Shown here: piece after piece, positions 24,010 through 34,462 of the stretch
How the letters are laid out: each line of letters opens with the position of its first letter
Position numbering within the stretch: the first letter of the stretch is position 1
Source: Diogma glabrata
Lineage: Eukaryota > Arthropoda > Insecta > Diptera > Cylindrotomidae
Reading direction: 5' to 3'
DNA length: 64,000 nucleotides
Assembly: GCA_963693315.1 (NCBI GenBank)
Contig: OY856188.1
Location: forward strand, 152,077,589-152,141,588
Notes under the pieces: model-generated
Told to the model about the DNA's origin: nothing
Seen by the model: only the letters and a program-made list of their open reading frames with translations
Databases searched by the model: none
Program-made: the position numbers and the translations under genes

Positions 24010-24747
24010 GGTAGCCAATAGTTGACAAATTGGCTCAGCAGTTAGTTTCCGTAAGGGAAATAAAAATGGATATTTAGTTACGTGGTCTAATATCACCAGA
24101 ATAGCAATATTCCTGGCCTTTGAACGAGGGTAAGGGCTAAGAATATCGATATAAAGCCGCTGACCAATTCGTTCTGTTGTCATAGGAGGTACCATGGGAG
24201 CACGAAGTGGGACATTAGGAGCTTTAATTTCTTTACAGATCTTGCAGTTCGACACGAAAGTTTTAACTTGTGAGTACATTCGAGGCCAATAGTAAAATCT
24301 ACGGATATTGTACAACGTTTTCGCTAAACCTCCATGGGATGAGGTAGGAGGATTGTGGGCCCTTGCAATACACTCGTCAGCGTATTCCTCAGGTAACCAC
24401 AATTTCCAAACCTCCCTTTCAGAAGGAATATCGTGATCCAGACAAGACAATCGTTTATATACCCGACCAGAAATTACTTTCAGATCAGGCAGTGTACCGT
24501 CTGCTTCGGTAACTAGATTTACCAACTCCAAATATCGAGAAGTGTTGAAGAAAGGTGAACTAAGATCTATATCAGGCACTGGACATAATTCAGAAATGAC
24601 ATCGACAGAGTCACGTCTTGATAGAGTGTCAGGAACAGTATTTAGTTTTTCTTTTCGGTACTCAATATCAAAGACGTAACCCGGCAATTTCAAGCTCCAA
24701 CGAGCCAATCGACCAGAAAGGTCTTTTTGTTGCATTAACCATTTTAA
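24010..24747 (-). pseudogene. pol: gypsy element 1 pol: RNase H end and integrase N-terminal part
   Basis: Read on the minus strand after the stop at 24748, this piece starts LKWLMQQKDLSGRLARW, the standard end of gypsy RNase H. A linker with PDTLSRRD follows. The integrase HHCC finger comes next (HNPPTSSHGG ... CKICK), then YIDILSPYP with the first catalytic Asp and VILDHVTKYPFLFPL. It ends at QLLATNV, where the BEL duplication begins at 24009. The next codons of the protein are found at 12188 and below on the minus strand. The frame that extends past 24005 into the BEL LTR is accidental. Confidence 0.93.
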
Positions 24748-26958
24748 TTAAGCATGGTCAGTTACGATCTTAAAGGCCTGACCCTCGACATACGCTCTAA
24801 ATTTCTTTACTCCCAGTACGGCGGCTAGACACTCTTTCTCACTAGTGGAGTAGTTGCGCTGCGCAGAATTAGGCTTTTTGGACAAGTACGCTATGGGATG
24901 TTCCATACCGTCCATGTCACACTGAAGTAGTACACAACCTATACCGTCGTTGCTAGCGTCGCACTGGAGAGTAAAGGGTTTAGTATAGTCGGGGTTTATG
25001 AGAACAGGTGCTGATACTAGAGCATTTTTGAGATTTATAAATGCTATTTCAGCTTCTGGTGTCCATACGAATTTATTAGACTTTTTCTTCAACAAATCTG
25101 ATATTGGAGAGGACATAGCAGAGAAATCAGATATAAAACGGCGATAATAACCCGCCATACCTAGGAATCGTCGAATCTGTTTGGACGTACGCGGTGTAGG
25201 AAATTCAGAAATGGCCTGAGTTTTATCAGGATCGATTTTTAGCTTACCACCTCCCACGACATATCCCAAATATTTTACCTCCGGCAAGAGAAACTTACTT
25301 TTTTCCACATTTATCGTCAAGTTCGCACGTCTAAGACACTGGGAGATATCTTCTAACAGCTTCAGATGGGCCTCAAAGGTATCTGTAACTATTAGAAGAT
25401 CATCCAAGTATACGAAGACGCACGACTTGTGATGTGGAGGAATTACTTGGTCCATTAATTTAGTCGTTGTTTGCGGCGCATTGCACAGTCCGAAAGGCAT
25501 CCTTACGAACTGATACAATGGCCGCCCTGGGACCGTAAAAGCAGTTTTCTCTCTGGAATGTTTTTCTAGAGGTATCTGCCAGAAAGCGTCTTTCAGATCC
25601 AACCTGGAAATGAAATTACTCTGTGGCAGACGACTCAAGATTCCATATATCTGTGGAAGGGGGTACGCATCCTTTTTCGTAACAGTATTTACCTTTCTGC
25701 TGTCCAAACAAAGGCGATTTTTCCCAGGTTTGCGAATTAAGACCACAGGACTCGACCAAGGACTGTTAGAGACCTCTATAATACCCAGAGATAACATTCT
25801 ATCCAGTTCTTCTCCCATTAATTTCTCAATGGCGGGCGAATTCGGATAGTGACGTTGCTTGATGGGAGCTGCAGTCCCCACATCAATCACATGTTCTATC
25901 GAATGTGTTCGACCCAGACCCATTTTCGAAAATGATGGTAGAAGTTGAATAGCGTTTTGAAGACGTTCTTGATTATCCATAGACATATCTGATATTACTG
26001 ACTCCGTAGTTGAAAGTGTAGGTAATTTAAATATCGGGTTAAACAAACCAAAAGCTTTAAAGAAATCTATACCCAGATATAGATTTTGAGTTAAAGACGG
26101 GATAATGAAGACGTCCAGGGTTCTAACTTGGTTCATAAATGAAATCTTCGTTTTTACAAATCCCAAGATCTTCTGTCTTTGGCCATCGGCAGTACGAACT
26201 ACTGCAGATGAATAAGTCAGAAGGTCTGGAGTTTGCACGATTTCTTTAGCAAAATCACCACCAATTACAGTCAAGGACGCTCCACTATTCAACAGTCCAG
26301 TATGCTGTTTACCAAATATCGAAACTGCGGCATAAGATCTCATATCATTGGCCAATTTCCCAATAGAGGAAATGGTTTTGGATTTAAACATACGTCGTTG
26401 TTGCCAATATACACGAGAACGGAGTGCAGAGCGCGTTGGAGGTTTCAAATAGGACAACGAATCGACAAATATATTTGAGCGTATTTTCAAGTACTCCTTC
26501 AATCGTTGGTGGAATGATTTGATTTTAGTAAACGCTAAGCGTGGCTCAGCAAGATCGGGTGTTCGTTTCAATAACTTTAGAGTAGCATCATGAGTTGATA
26601 CCAGAACATCCGAAGCGGTATTTTTAAACTGTGCTACAGGGGTGAAGGTATTAGAACTTTCAGCAGGTCCGTTATGGTTCGAATTAATGACAGGTGGTGT
26701 GTTCAAAGAGTTATCCAACGAATTGGAGGTTGAAGCTGAGTTCGACAATGCGTCATAAAGAAATGGGTTATTAGACGGAATAATTGTAGGATCTGGAGAC
26801 AAACTATTTTTAGGCTCAGATGAGTCTAAGATGTGTCCTGGGAGCGAGAAAAGGTGTTGGGATTCTGGCCCCCCTTCGGTTTCCCCGACAATTATCACAA
26901 TTAGGACACAATACATCGTCTTTTCCACATCCCCAACAAAACAATCGCTGTGATTCAC
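24748..26958 (-). pseudogene. pol: gypsy element 1 pol: protease, RT, RNase H
   Basis: The frame is open for 736 codons from an upstream Met that overlaps the gag 3' end in another frame, as expected for frameshifted gag-pol. Protease is recognisable near residues 221-232, but the catalytic Asp is Asn (GLLNSGAS, residue 224). RT runs from WSSPVVLIRKPGKNR through LDLKDAFWQIPL, MPFGLCNAP and YLDD (517-520) to FLGMAGYYRRFI. RNase H has LQCDASNDGIG. The frame ends in TDHA followed by TAA at 24748-24750, where TDHASLKW is expected (one base change from TCA). RT catalytic residues are kept; the protease change and the stop make it a recently dead copy. Confidence 0.93.
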
Positions 26959-27150
26959 GACAATCGTGCCACCGATGACCAGGTCTTTTGCAGTTCCAAC
27001 AAATAGTTGAACAGGTTATTCGTTTCATATTGGGAGCTGACTGTATTGCCGCGAGTTCATTTGTTGCAATTGGCAATGATTCGGTTGGTAATTCACTAAT
27101 TTGAATTTGAGAAAATTCACGATCTAAATCCACCTCAGACACAGGTCTAG
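26816..27150 (-). pseudogene. gag: gypsy element 1 gag: nucleocapsid end
   Basis: This is the part of Gag downstream of the solo-LTR insertion. It starts SRPVSEVDL and includes two zinc-binding motifs, CWNCKRPGHRWHDC (CX2CX4HX4C) and the unusual all-Cys CWGCGKDDVLCPNC (CX2CX6CX2C). It ends RTHLRLI at 26816. Its overlap with pol (26816-26958) is in a different frame. The 58 codons read above 27150 belong to the solo LTR, not to Gag. Element 2 carries a close relative of this segment at 51780-52111. Confidence 0.9.
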
Positions 27151-27154
27151 AGGG

Positions 27155-30100
27155 TGTAATGAAGCGCTTTCTCATTGGCGAACTAATGAGAATGACATAG
27201 CAGGAAGCGTACCTAGCGAGATTGATTTTCTTGCCCCAAGCTAGCTTCAGCCCATGGGAACGATAAAGTAACCCTGCTACTTCAGCACAAATACAGAAAT
27301 GTACGCTATTAACGAAAATTTGCAGAAATGGAAAGAAATACAAGTGGAAAAATGGAGACTCTGGCGACCCCCTTCTACGAAAGAACCACGGTCGGCACGT
27401 TCAACCCCCTCGTTCGCTCACATACGCCCACACACACACACACTCATTCACACCCCTTTATCATTAGGAAAAAAATTAATAAAACAATTTTACTCACCCC
27501 ATGATCAAATCCCGACCTCCTATCCTGATTGTATCAGCCTTTCATCAGCACGTTGGTCACGTTGGATAATTCCCGAAGATGTTTGAATATCAAAAAGGTT
27601 GTATAAAGTTGTATGTGAAAACGTTGTATAAAATGTTAAGTAGAATCGTTCAATAAACTTGCAATCAACAGCGTTGAATAATTTTGTATTTATAAACGTT
27701 GAATGCCAGGATAAGTAGAAACGTTAATTAAAATTGCAATCGTTGGATAATTTTGTTGAATAAAACGTTAAATAGGAACGTTAGATGAACTTGCAATCAT
27801 CAGCGTTAAACAATTTTGTACGTATAAATGTTGAATATAATGTTAAGTAGAAATGTTTAAACCGACTTGCAATCAACAGCGTTAAACAATTTTGTACTTA
27901 TAAATGTTGAATAAAATGTTAAGTCGAAACGTTAAACAAACTTGCAATCAACAGCGTTGAATAATTTTGTATTTATAAACGTTGGCCACCATGATAAATA
28001 GTAACGTTAATTAAACTTGCAATCGTTGGATACTTTTGTGGAACAAAACGTTAAATAAGAACGTTAAATGAACTTGCAATCATCAGCGTTATACGATTTT
28101 GTTGACTGAAACGTTAAGTAGAAACGTTAAATGATAATTGCAATCGTTGGATAATTTTGTTGAATAAAACGTCAAATAGGAACGTTAGATGAACTTGCAA
28201 TCATCAGCGTTAAACAATTTTGTACGTATAAATGTTGAATATAATGTTAAGTAGAAATGTTTAAACAAACTTGCAATCAACAGCGTTGAATAATTTTGTA
28301 TTTATAAACGTTGAATACAATGATAAGTAGAAACGTTAATCAAACTTGCAATCGTTGGATAATTTTGTTGAATGAAAACGTTAAGTAGAAACGTTAAAAA
28401 TGATAATGTTGTTGAATCCAAAGGATAAGTATAAACGTTGTATCTGGTTGTAAACATAAGCGCCGAATCAATTTATAATCACCGGTGAGTATTGTAACAA
28501 TTATAGCAATTACAGCCGAATACGTTGAAATGCAATGGTTGCAGGATGCGTTGAAATCAAAGAAAAATGTAATAAATTGCACCAATACCAGTCAAATTAT
28601 TTGTTGAAATCGAACGGTAATAACCCGTATCAATGACTGCGAAGCAATACGTGGAAAGGCAATGGTTGCCGTATGCGTTGAAATCCAAAAAAAAGTGTAA
28701 CAAATTGTACCAATACTAGTTAAATTATTCGTTGAAGTGGAACTGTAATAATTGGTATCAACGATTGTGGAGAAATGCGTTGAAAGGTGATTGTTGCTGG
28801 ATGCGTTGAAGTCCAAAAAAATGTAATAAATTGTACCAATACTAGTTAAATTATTCGTTGAAGTGGAACTGTAATAATTGGTATCAACGATTGTGAAGCA
28901 ATGCGTTGAAAGGTAGTTGTTGCCGGATGCGTTGAAGTCCCAAAAAATGTAATAAATTGCACCAATACCAGTTTCACGCTTCTACGTGAATTACTCTGCA
29001 AAATTCTACGCAAACCTCAATTTGATAAATTTTCCGTGATGTTTCATAAACTTGTTCGCAAGAGACTAAAGAATTTTCGGTTAAACAGCATAAACTCGTA
29101 TTCTTTGTCATACATGAGCCAGAAGGCACTACCGTAATCAGTAGATAAAATTTTTTTTTTCAAATTTTTGGTTGAATTTTACTACGAGCGGAATCACCGT
29201 TAACACCAATTAAAAAAAAAAACTGAGCCTTAGACGTTATTTCATATTGATTTTAATGACAATAATTTGACACAAATGTTTAGACATTAGAAAATAATCA
29301 TTTTAATTATACTAATTACAAAGGTTGAGACATTTTAATAAAAAAAATCGATTCAAAATTTCATAATTTACCACAAATGTACAGACATTAGAAAATATTA
29401 ATTTAACACAAATGTACGGACATTAACAAATATTCATTTTTTTGTTTAAATATAATAATTCACCACAAAGGTTGAAATCTTTGATAATATTCGTTTAGTT
29501 ATGAACAAATTACCACGAATGTTAATTCAATTTACTTTAAAGGACGTCAACAAACATATATGATTTTTTTTGCTGTTTTGTATTTTTGTTTAGGGATCCG
29601 GAGGCATCGCACTCCTAGGTGACTTGCAAAATCATGACCAGCATAGATCTTGTTACTTCCGTTACTTTTTCTAACCTTTACTTTAGTGAATCAGTAACTC
29701 AAACAAAAATTTTGTAAAGGAACGGGATAAACTCGTTTGCGCGAATCGTTCAAGCTTTAAGAGCCACACTATAATATCATCGATTGTACAACTTACAGTT
29801 ATAAATGTCTCCAGGAACCGTACCTCGGATCTTGTAGAATATATTTAGAACTAGGTTTTAATAAATTAACACTAAATTTAGTATATTTAACACTCACGAA
29901 CATGTAAAAAAATTATTTTATTTATTTTAATCTGGTCGTTTAGTGACCACACCATATTTTTCAAAGAAATAAACACAGAATGACAGCAAAATAAAATCAG
30001 ACTAAGAGAGGGAACAATTTACAGTGGCTTATTATATAGCCAAATTTTTGTCTCGAAATAACTCGAATATAGTGTTTTAGATGTGAAATAATTAATTTAC

Positions 30101-30895
30101 ATCAGATTTTCAATTGTTGGGAACTTTTTATAGTTATACAAAACGGTTTGATATTAGATATTATTGTACGAAAATAAGGTTGTGACACAAAATATTTCCG
30201 ACACATCCATAACATTTATCATTGAATTCAAAATGAATTAAATGCAAGTTCGATCAAGGTTATGATGTTTAGACATTTATTAAACTACAATCTACTATAT
30301 CAGTACAGGGAAGTTCAGTTCAATAACGGAAGGATTGTTTAAAGTAAAATACTCATACAAAGACAAATCAAATGTTTAACAAAGCAAAAATAGTAATTCG
30401 TTGCATGTTGACGATTGGAAACAAAATACGCACAGCTGTTATGAGGTTTGAAAATTTGGTTGTTTCATTACGGTTGGTGTTTAGAAAATTCAAATTCAAG
30501 TAGTATAGTGAGAACAATCGAATGGAAGCGTAGCGCGCGTCAATTTTAGGGTGTTGTAAGATTAAATTTTTAATGTTTATATGGATGATAATAAAAGAAA
30601 ATTATTAATCAATTCAAATTAACCAATATTATGTTATATTAATTAATAAATAAAATCAGGGTAATTAGTGCAAGTTTCCCTCTCACATATGTTTGTCCGG
30701 CTATTGAAGATTTAGTTAGATTTTAAGAAAAATAAGGAAACTATGGGTTAAGGGAACTATACGAAATATGACTATTGATGATGAATGGATGAGAAACTAT
30801 TACAAGCGGTACAGATTAATATAAGAAATAACAACTAAGGAAGCTGCGACTATAATACACTATGTTCAGACATTAGTCCAGACTATCCATTACAA
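27155..30895 (-). mobile_element. Solo LTR of a related gypsy family in gag (3741 bp)
   Basis: It begins TGTAATGAAGCGC and ends CCATTACA on the plus strand, flanked by the 4-bp duplication AGGG (27151-27154 and 30896-30899). Its left 340 bp resemble the right end of the element 1 and element 2 LTRs (CATTGGCGAACTAATGAGAA, CTCTGGCGACC, the ACTCACCCCATGAT donor block). Its interior differs: 27590-28440 is crowded with AACGTT, and 28600-28980 holds a tandem array with TACGTTGAAATGCAATGG-like units. No primer site or coding region lies inside. Joining the two gag halves at one AGGG copy gives continuous alignment to element 2 Gag. Confidence 0.9.
27590..28440. repeat. AACGTT-rich array in solo LTR
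   Basis: The palindromic hexamer AACGTT (and AACGTTAA, AACGTTGAAT) recurs every few tens of bases, separated by TTGCAATCATCAGCG and TAATTTTGT phrases. The units are degenerate and of uneven length, so this is an imperfect tandem array. Confidence 0.75.
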
Positions 30896-30899
30896 GGGT

Positions 30900-32152
30900 C
30901 TAATGTTATAGTCGCGCGGTCTGGCTATTTATTCGGCCCACAATTTTTCTCTGTCTCTGCAGAGCTGGCGCAGATGTTCCAATCCATATATGGTAACATA
31001 GAGCAGATCCTTTCTAATTTCCAATCGTAAGTTATTTCGAATGATTGATAATAATTCTACATCCGACATCGGTACTCGTAGTTTATCTGCCAGTCGATAA
31101 ATTGACTGTAAAAATTCATCGAATAATTCGGTGGGCCGCTGTTTCCTGGTCCTCATCCGCTCCTTCACTTCTTCGTCCGTCTGCTGGTCCTGGAATTCTA
31201 TTCGCAGAGCATGACACAAGTCAGTCCAGATGAGCTGTCGGTTTTGGCGAAAATATTTCCAGAACCAATCAGCTGCTCGATCGGTGAACAACAGGTACAG
31301 ACAACGGGTGACAATAGTGAAGTCACTGTTCAAACACATCTCCGTTAGCCGCTCTATTCTGAAGATGAACGCTTCCACATCCAGACCATCGGGTATACCT
31401 GAGAAGGTTACATTCCAATTCCTAATCGTTGTAGAGTGCTGCTCGAGATATGTTCGCATTCTGGCAGGAGCAGGAGCGGGATGAGGTTCAGCGAATAGGG
31501 GTTGCACTGGTGGATCATTACGTGGGACTACTCTTTCTCTTACCGAATGTGCCGACGGAACCGATTGACGCGGTGGTGAGATGTGAGACACTGCATTTAG
31601 CTCTTCTGCCGAGAGTTCTTCTGGTGCCAGTTCTTCTGGTGCAGGAGCACGGCTTTGACCTATTGAATCCCTCAGGATAGCCATTTCTTGATCCACCTGA
31701 GCATGTACGGTTTTACGCGAAGCTCGTGCCATGGCAGCAGCTTCACCTTGTTCAGGACACCTCTGGGCCGGGTCACCTCTAGTTATGTTGGCGTGACGGG
31801 GAGGAAAAGGTTCACTTGGTACCCGAGTCGACGATAGTTGATTGCCAGCGCTGAATCGCCGTTGTTGCAACTCGGCAGCGAGAGCTCGAGTATAAGGTCG
31901 TTGAGGTGGCGCCACGACAGTGCGATTATTTGAGGCTGTCATTCGTGGCAACCTTAACAGTTCAGCACGCACACAAGCGGTTCGGCACAATGGGCAGGTG
32001 TCGTGTTGCAACAACCAGTCGTTAAGACAAATATCATGGAATACATGATTACAGCGGGTTAGGATTTTAGCGTCGGCCGGCACAATTTCGTGTTGACACA
32101 CAGCGCAACTACTGGATCCATCCGAAACATCAATCTGGTTAGATTCCGACAT
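30900..32152 (-). pseudogene. gag: gypsy element 1 Gag N-terminal part with RING-H2 finger
   Basis: The frame opens with ATG at 32152 and runs 407 codons to TAA at 30929; alignable codons continue to 30900, where the solo LTR begins. Residues 16-56 form a RING-H2 finger: C16-X2-C19-X14-C34-X-H36-X2-H39-X2-C42-X10-C53-X2-C56, with W46 and P54 at positions used for E2 binding. A Pro/Arg-rich linker follows. From about residue 240 (IRNWNVTFSGIPDGLDVEAF) to YGLEHLRQLCRDREKLW it is a retrotransposon Gag capsid domain (DWFWKYF, EEVKERMRTRKQRPTELFDEF). The product would be a Gag with a built-in ubiquitin ligase module. The TAA replaces a Thr codon of the relative at 51750. Confidence 0.92.
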
Positions 32153-34438
32153 TATAATTATTCAAACAGGGAACAGCCGTGCAATATTTGACCAATCGAA
32201 AGTAGGAGTAGAAACTCAAAAACAAGTATTGGATAGATAAAATATTTAAGCTAACTATTGCTGACGGTGAAATAATAAAAAAATTAATTATTCTTGGAAA
32301 TACAAAAAAAAAATTTTATTTCTGATTGAGTTATAGAGAAACTCGTCAAGTTGACTATTTCTGACGGTGAAAGGTACAATAAAAATTAGTATTCTTGATC
32401 AAATTGGTACCTGACCAAACAATCGAAAAAGTTGAGATAAGAAAGAAAATAAGTATACTAATGCTATTGTCGATGGTGGTAAAAAAAAATAGTTCAGAAT
32501 CAATTACGGGCGAGACTGGGTTCCCGGGATGCGAAGGTCACTAAATACAAAAAAAAATGTGAGGAAGTTGAGAGAAAATCGGTAATCTATATTATGGAAA
32601 AGCGGTGGCAAAAATAAATCTTTCTGATTCAAATATCAAATCAATGAATAAACAGAAAGGTGGTGAGATGCGAGAAAATTGGTATACTATAATATTGCAG
32701 ACGATGGGACTCGAAATAATGGTTGATTTTCAACAAACAACAAAAATTGACAAGATGAAGTTTTTAGATAAAATAATTATGCTAAACTATGACAGAAGAT
32801 GGCGTTATCAAAAAAAAAAATGGAGAAAGATATTAAACCAAAAACTACTTCAGAGTCTTACAGACTAACCTAGTCTTAAAAAGGTAATTATTCTAGTTTA
32901 TTATTACTAAGAGAAGGTAAATAGGTCTATCCTTAACGCGGACAAAAAAAAATTAATATTCAATTCAGTTTAAACACTTACGGTTCGAGTTCAGAATATG
33001 CAACGTTAACCTAAAACATAGAACTTTATATAACCTAATACACAAAGCTAAATATACTCATAATCTAAAAATGCATAATCTGAACTTCTGGCGTTTAGTT
33101 TAGACCCGTCCCTTCATTTATCCTAATATTAGATTTTTCTTCCTTATATTCTATCCTCGTTGTTGAATAATGGTTTAATTTCTGGACTTTTAATCTGTAT
33201 AATATGTCTTGATTTAATCATAGCAAAACTATCTTTCTCTGGATCTTCAGATGTAGAAGTTGATTCTTGGAACTTAAAGTTTTTATTTATGAATTGTTGA
33301 TATCAAATTCCGTGGTGGATTCTAAAATTTGGGAAGAAAACAAACAAGGATTAGCACCCAATATTATCAGCAATTTTTTTTTTATTTATTTAGCCAATTA
33401 ATTTCTTTATACAATATTTTTATTTATTTATTAACTATTTTTATTTTCTCTATAAATTATTTATTTGGAAGTGCCGATCGCCGTTCCTTCATTACATTTT
33501 GTGTTTTGTTGGTTGATTAGTATGGGACCAAAGAAAATTGAAATTAAACTACTCGACAGGATGGGAAATGGAAAGAAAAGGGAACTAGATGGGATGGATA
33601 AGGATGGGATAAGGTAGGGTGGGAAAGGAATAAGATGGGGTATGTGTTGATGGGATCTCACCCAGCTGACAAGTGCTGAAGGGATGGCCAGAAGATAAAT
33701 CCGCTGGACCACCATTCGATCAACAACAATCGCCAGCTGCGATCCACACCACCAACACACACGGGCGAGGTGCTATGACCTGAACTTGTCTAATCAACCA
33801 CGGCATGAAGGCTGAGCGGACATCTTCCCTCAGCAGCTGATCGGGCTACTTTGGAAAATGCCCCCCAGTATCATCCATGGGGAACTGAACAAATCAGGCC
33901 ATAGGAAGCCAATATTGCCAAGAGGGGATTCTAACGTTTAGACAATATTGACGCGGGCTGGTCTCTGAGGACATCGCGAACCCAAAGTCTGACCAGGTGA
34001 CCAGACTCGGACGAGGATTGGCGTATACACCAATACACGTCAGTCTAGGTCTGGCACCTGAGTCACCTTCAGCCTTCGCGACATCGCCAGAAACCCAGCC
34101 CGTAACTAGGGTCCGTGGGGTTGTAATGCCCATTGGGAATAATTCCTAAGAACCATCCCACCCTTGCGTTAATGAAAAAAAAACAAAAGGAAAGTTGTAG
34201 CTGGAGGCGTGGGGACGCAAAACCAGATCGAAGAAAGTCTGAGGAATCTCAGACTACCTTCGCTCCTGCGCGTGTGAAGCAGGGAGTTGCTTCCCGTCGC
34301 CAGAGCCTCTAACTATTGTATGGTGGACAATGAAAATTAATTATGAAGAAAAAAAATTTAAAAACAAAATTTTTTCAAAGTTTTTTATATTATGAAGGGA
34401 CTCCTCTAGAGTCCTACATTGCTGTAGAAACCCTTAGA
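32153..34438 (-). other. Leader (5' untranslated region) of gypsy element 1
   Basis: About 2.3 kb separate the primer site from gag. Several blocks align with the leader of element 2 (48657-50540): CTCTGGCGACG...GAAGCAACTCC near 34300, ACCCTAGTTACGGGCTGGGT near 34100, and TTGTTGATCGAATGGTGGT near 33715. Short frames of 79 and 99 codons (33894-34133 and 33461-33760) have counterparts in element 2. The rest is low-complexity and unrecognised. Confidence 0.7.
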
Positions 34439-34441
34439 GGA

Positions 34442-34459
34442 GCCCCACGTTGGGCGCCA
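34442..34459 (-). other. Primer binding site of element 1 (tRNA-Lys)
   Basis: On the minus strand TGGCGCCCAACGTGGGGC lies three bases from the LTR. It is fully complementary to the 3' 18 bases of tRNA-Lys(CTT) including CCA. This fixes the element's polarity and makes 34463-37842 the 5' LTR. Confidence 0.92.
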
Positions 34460-34462
34460 ATT

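Noticed and set aside
31045..31680. Plus-strand frames over the RING-Gag region
   Set aside because: They are antisense shadows of gag, which has clear domain content on the minus strand.
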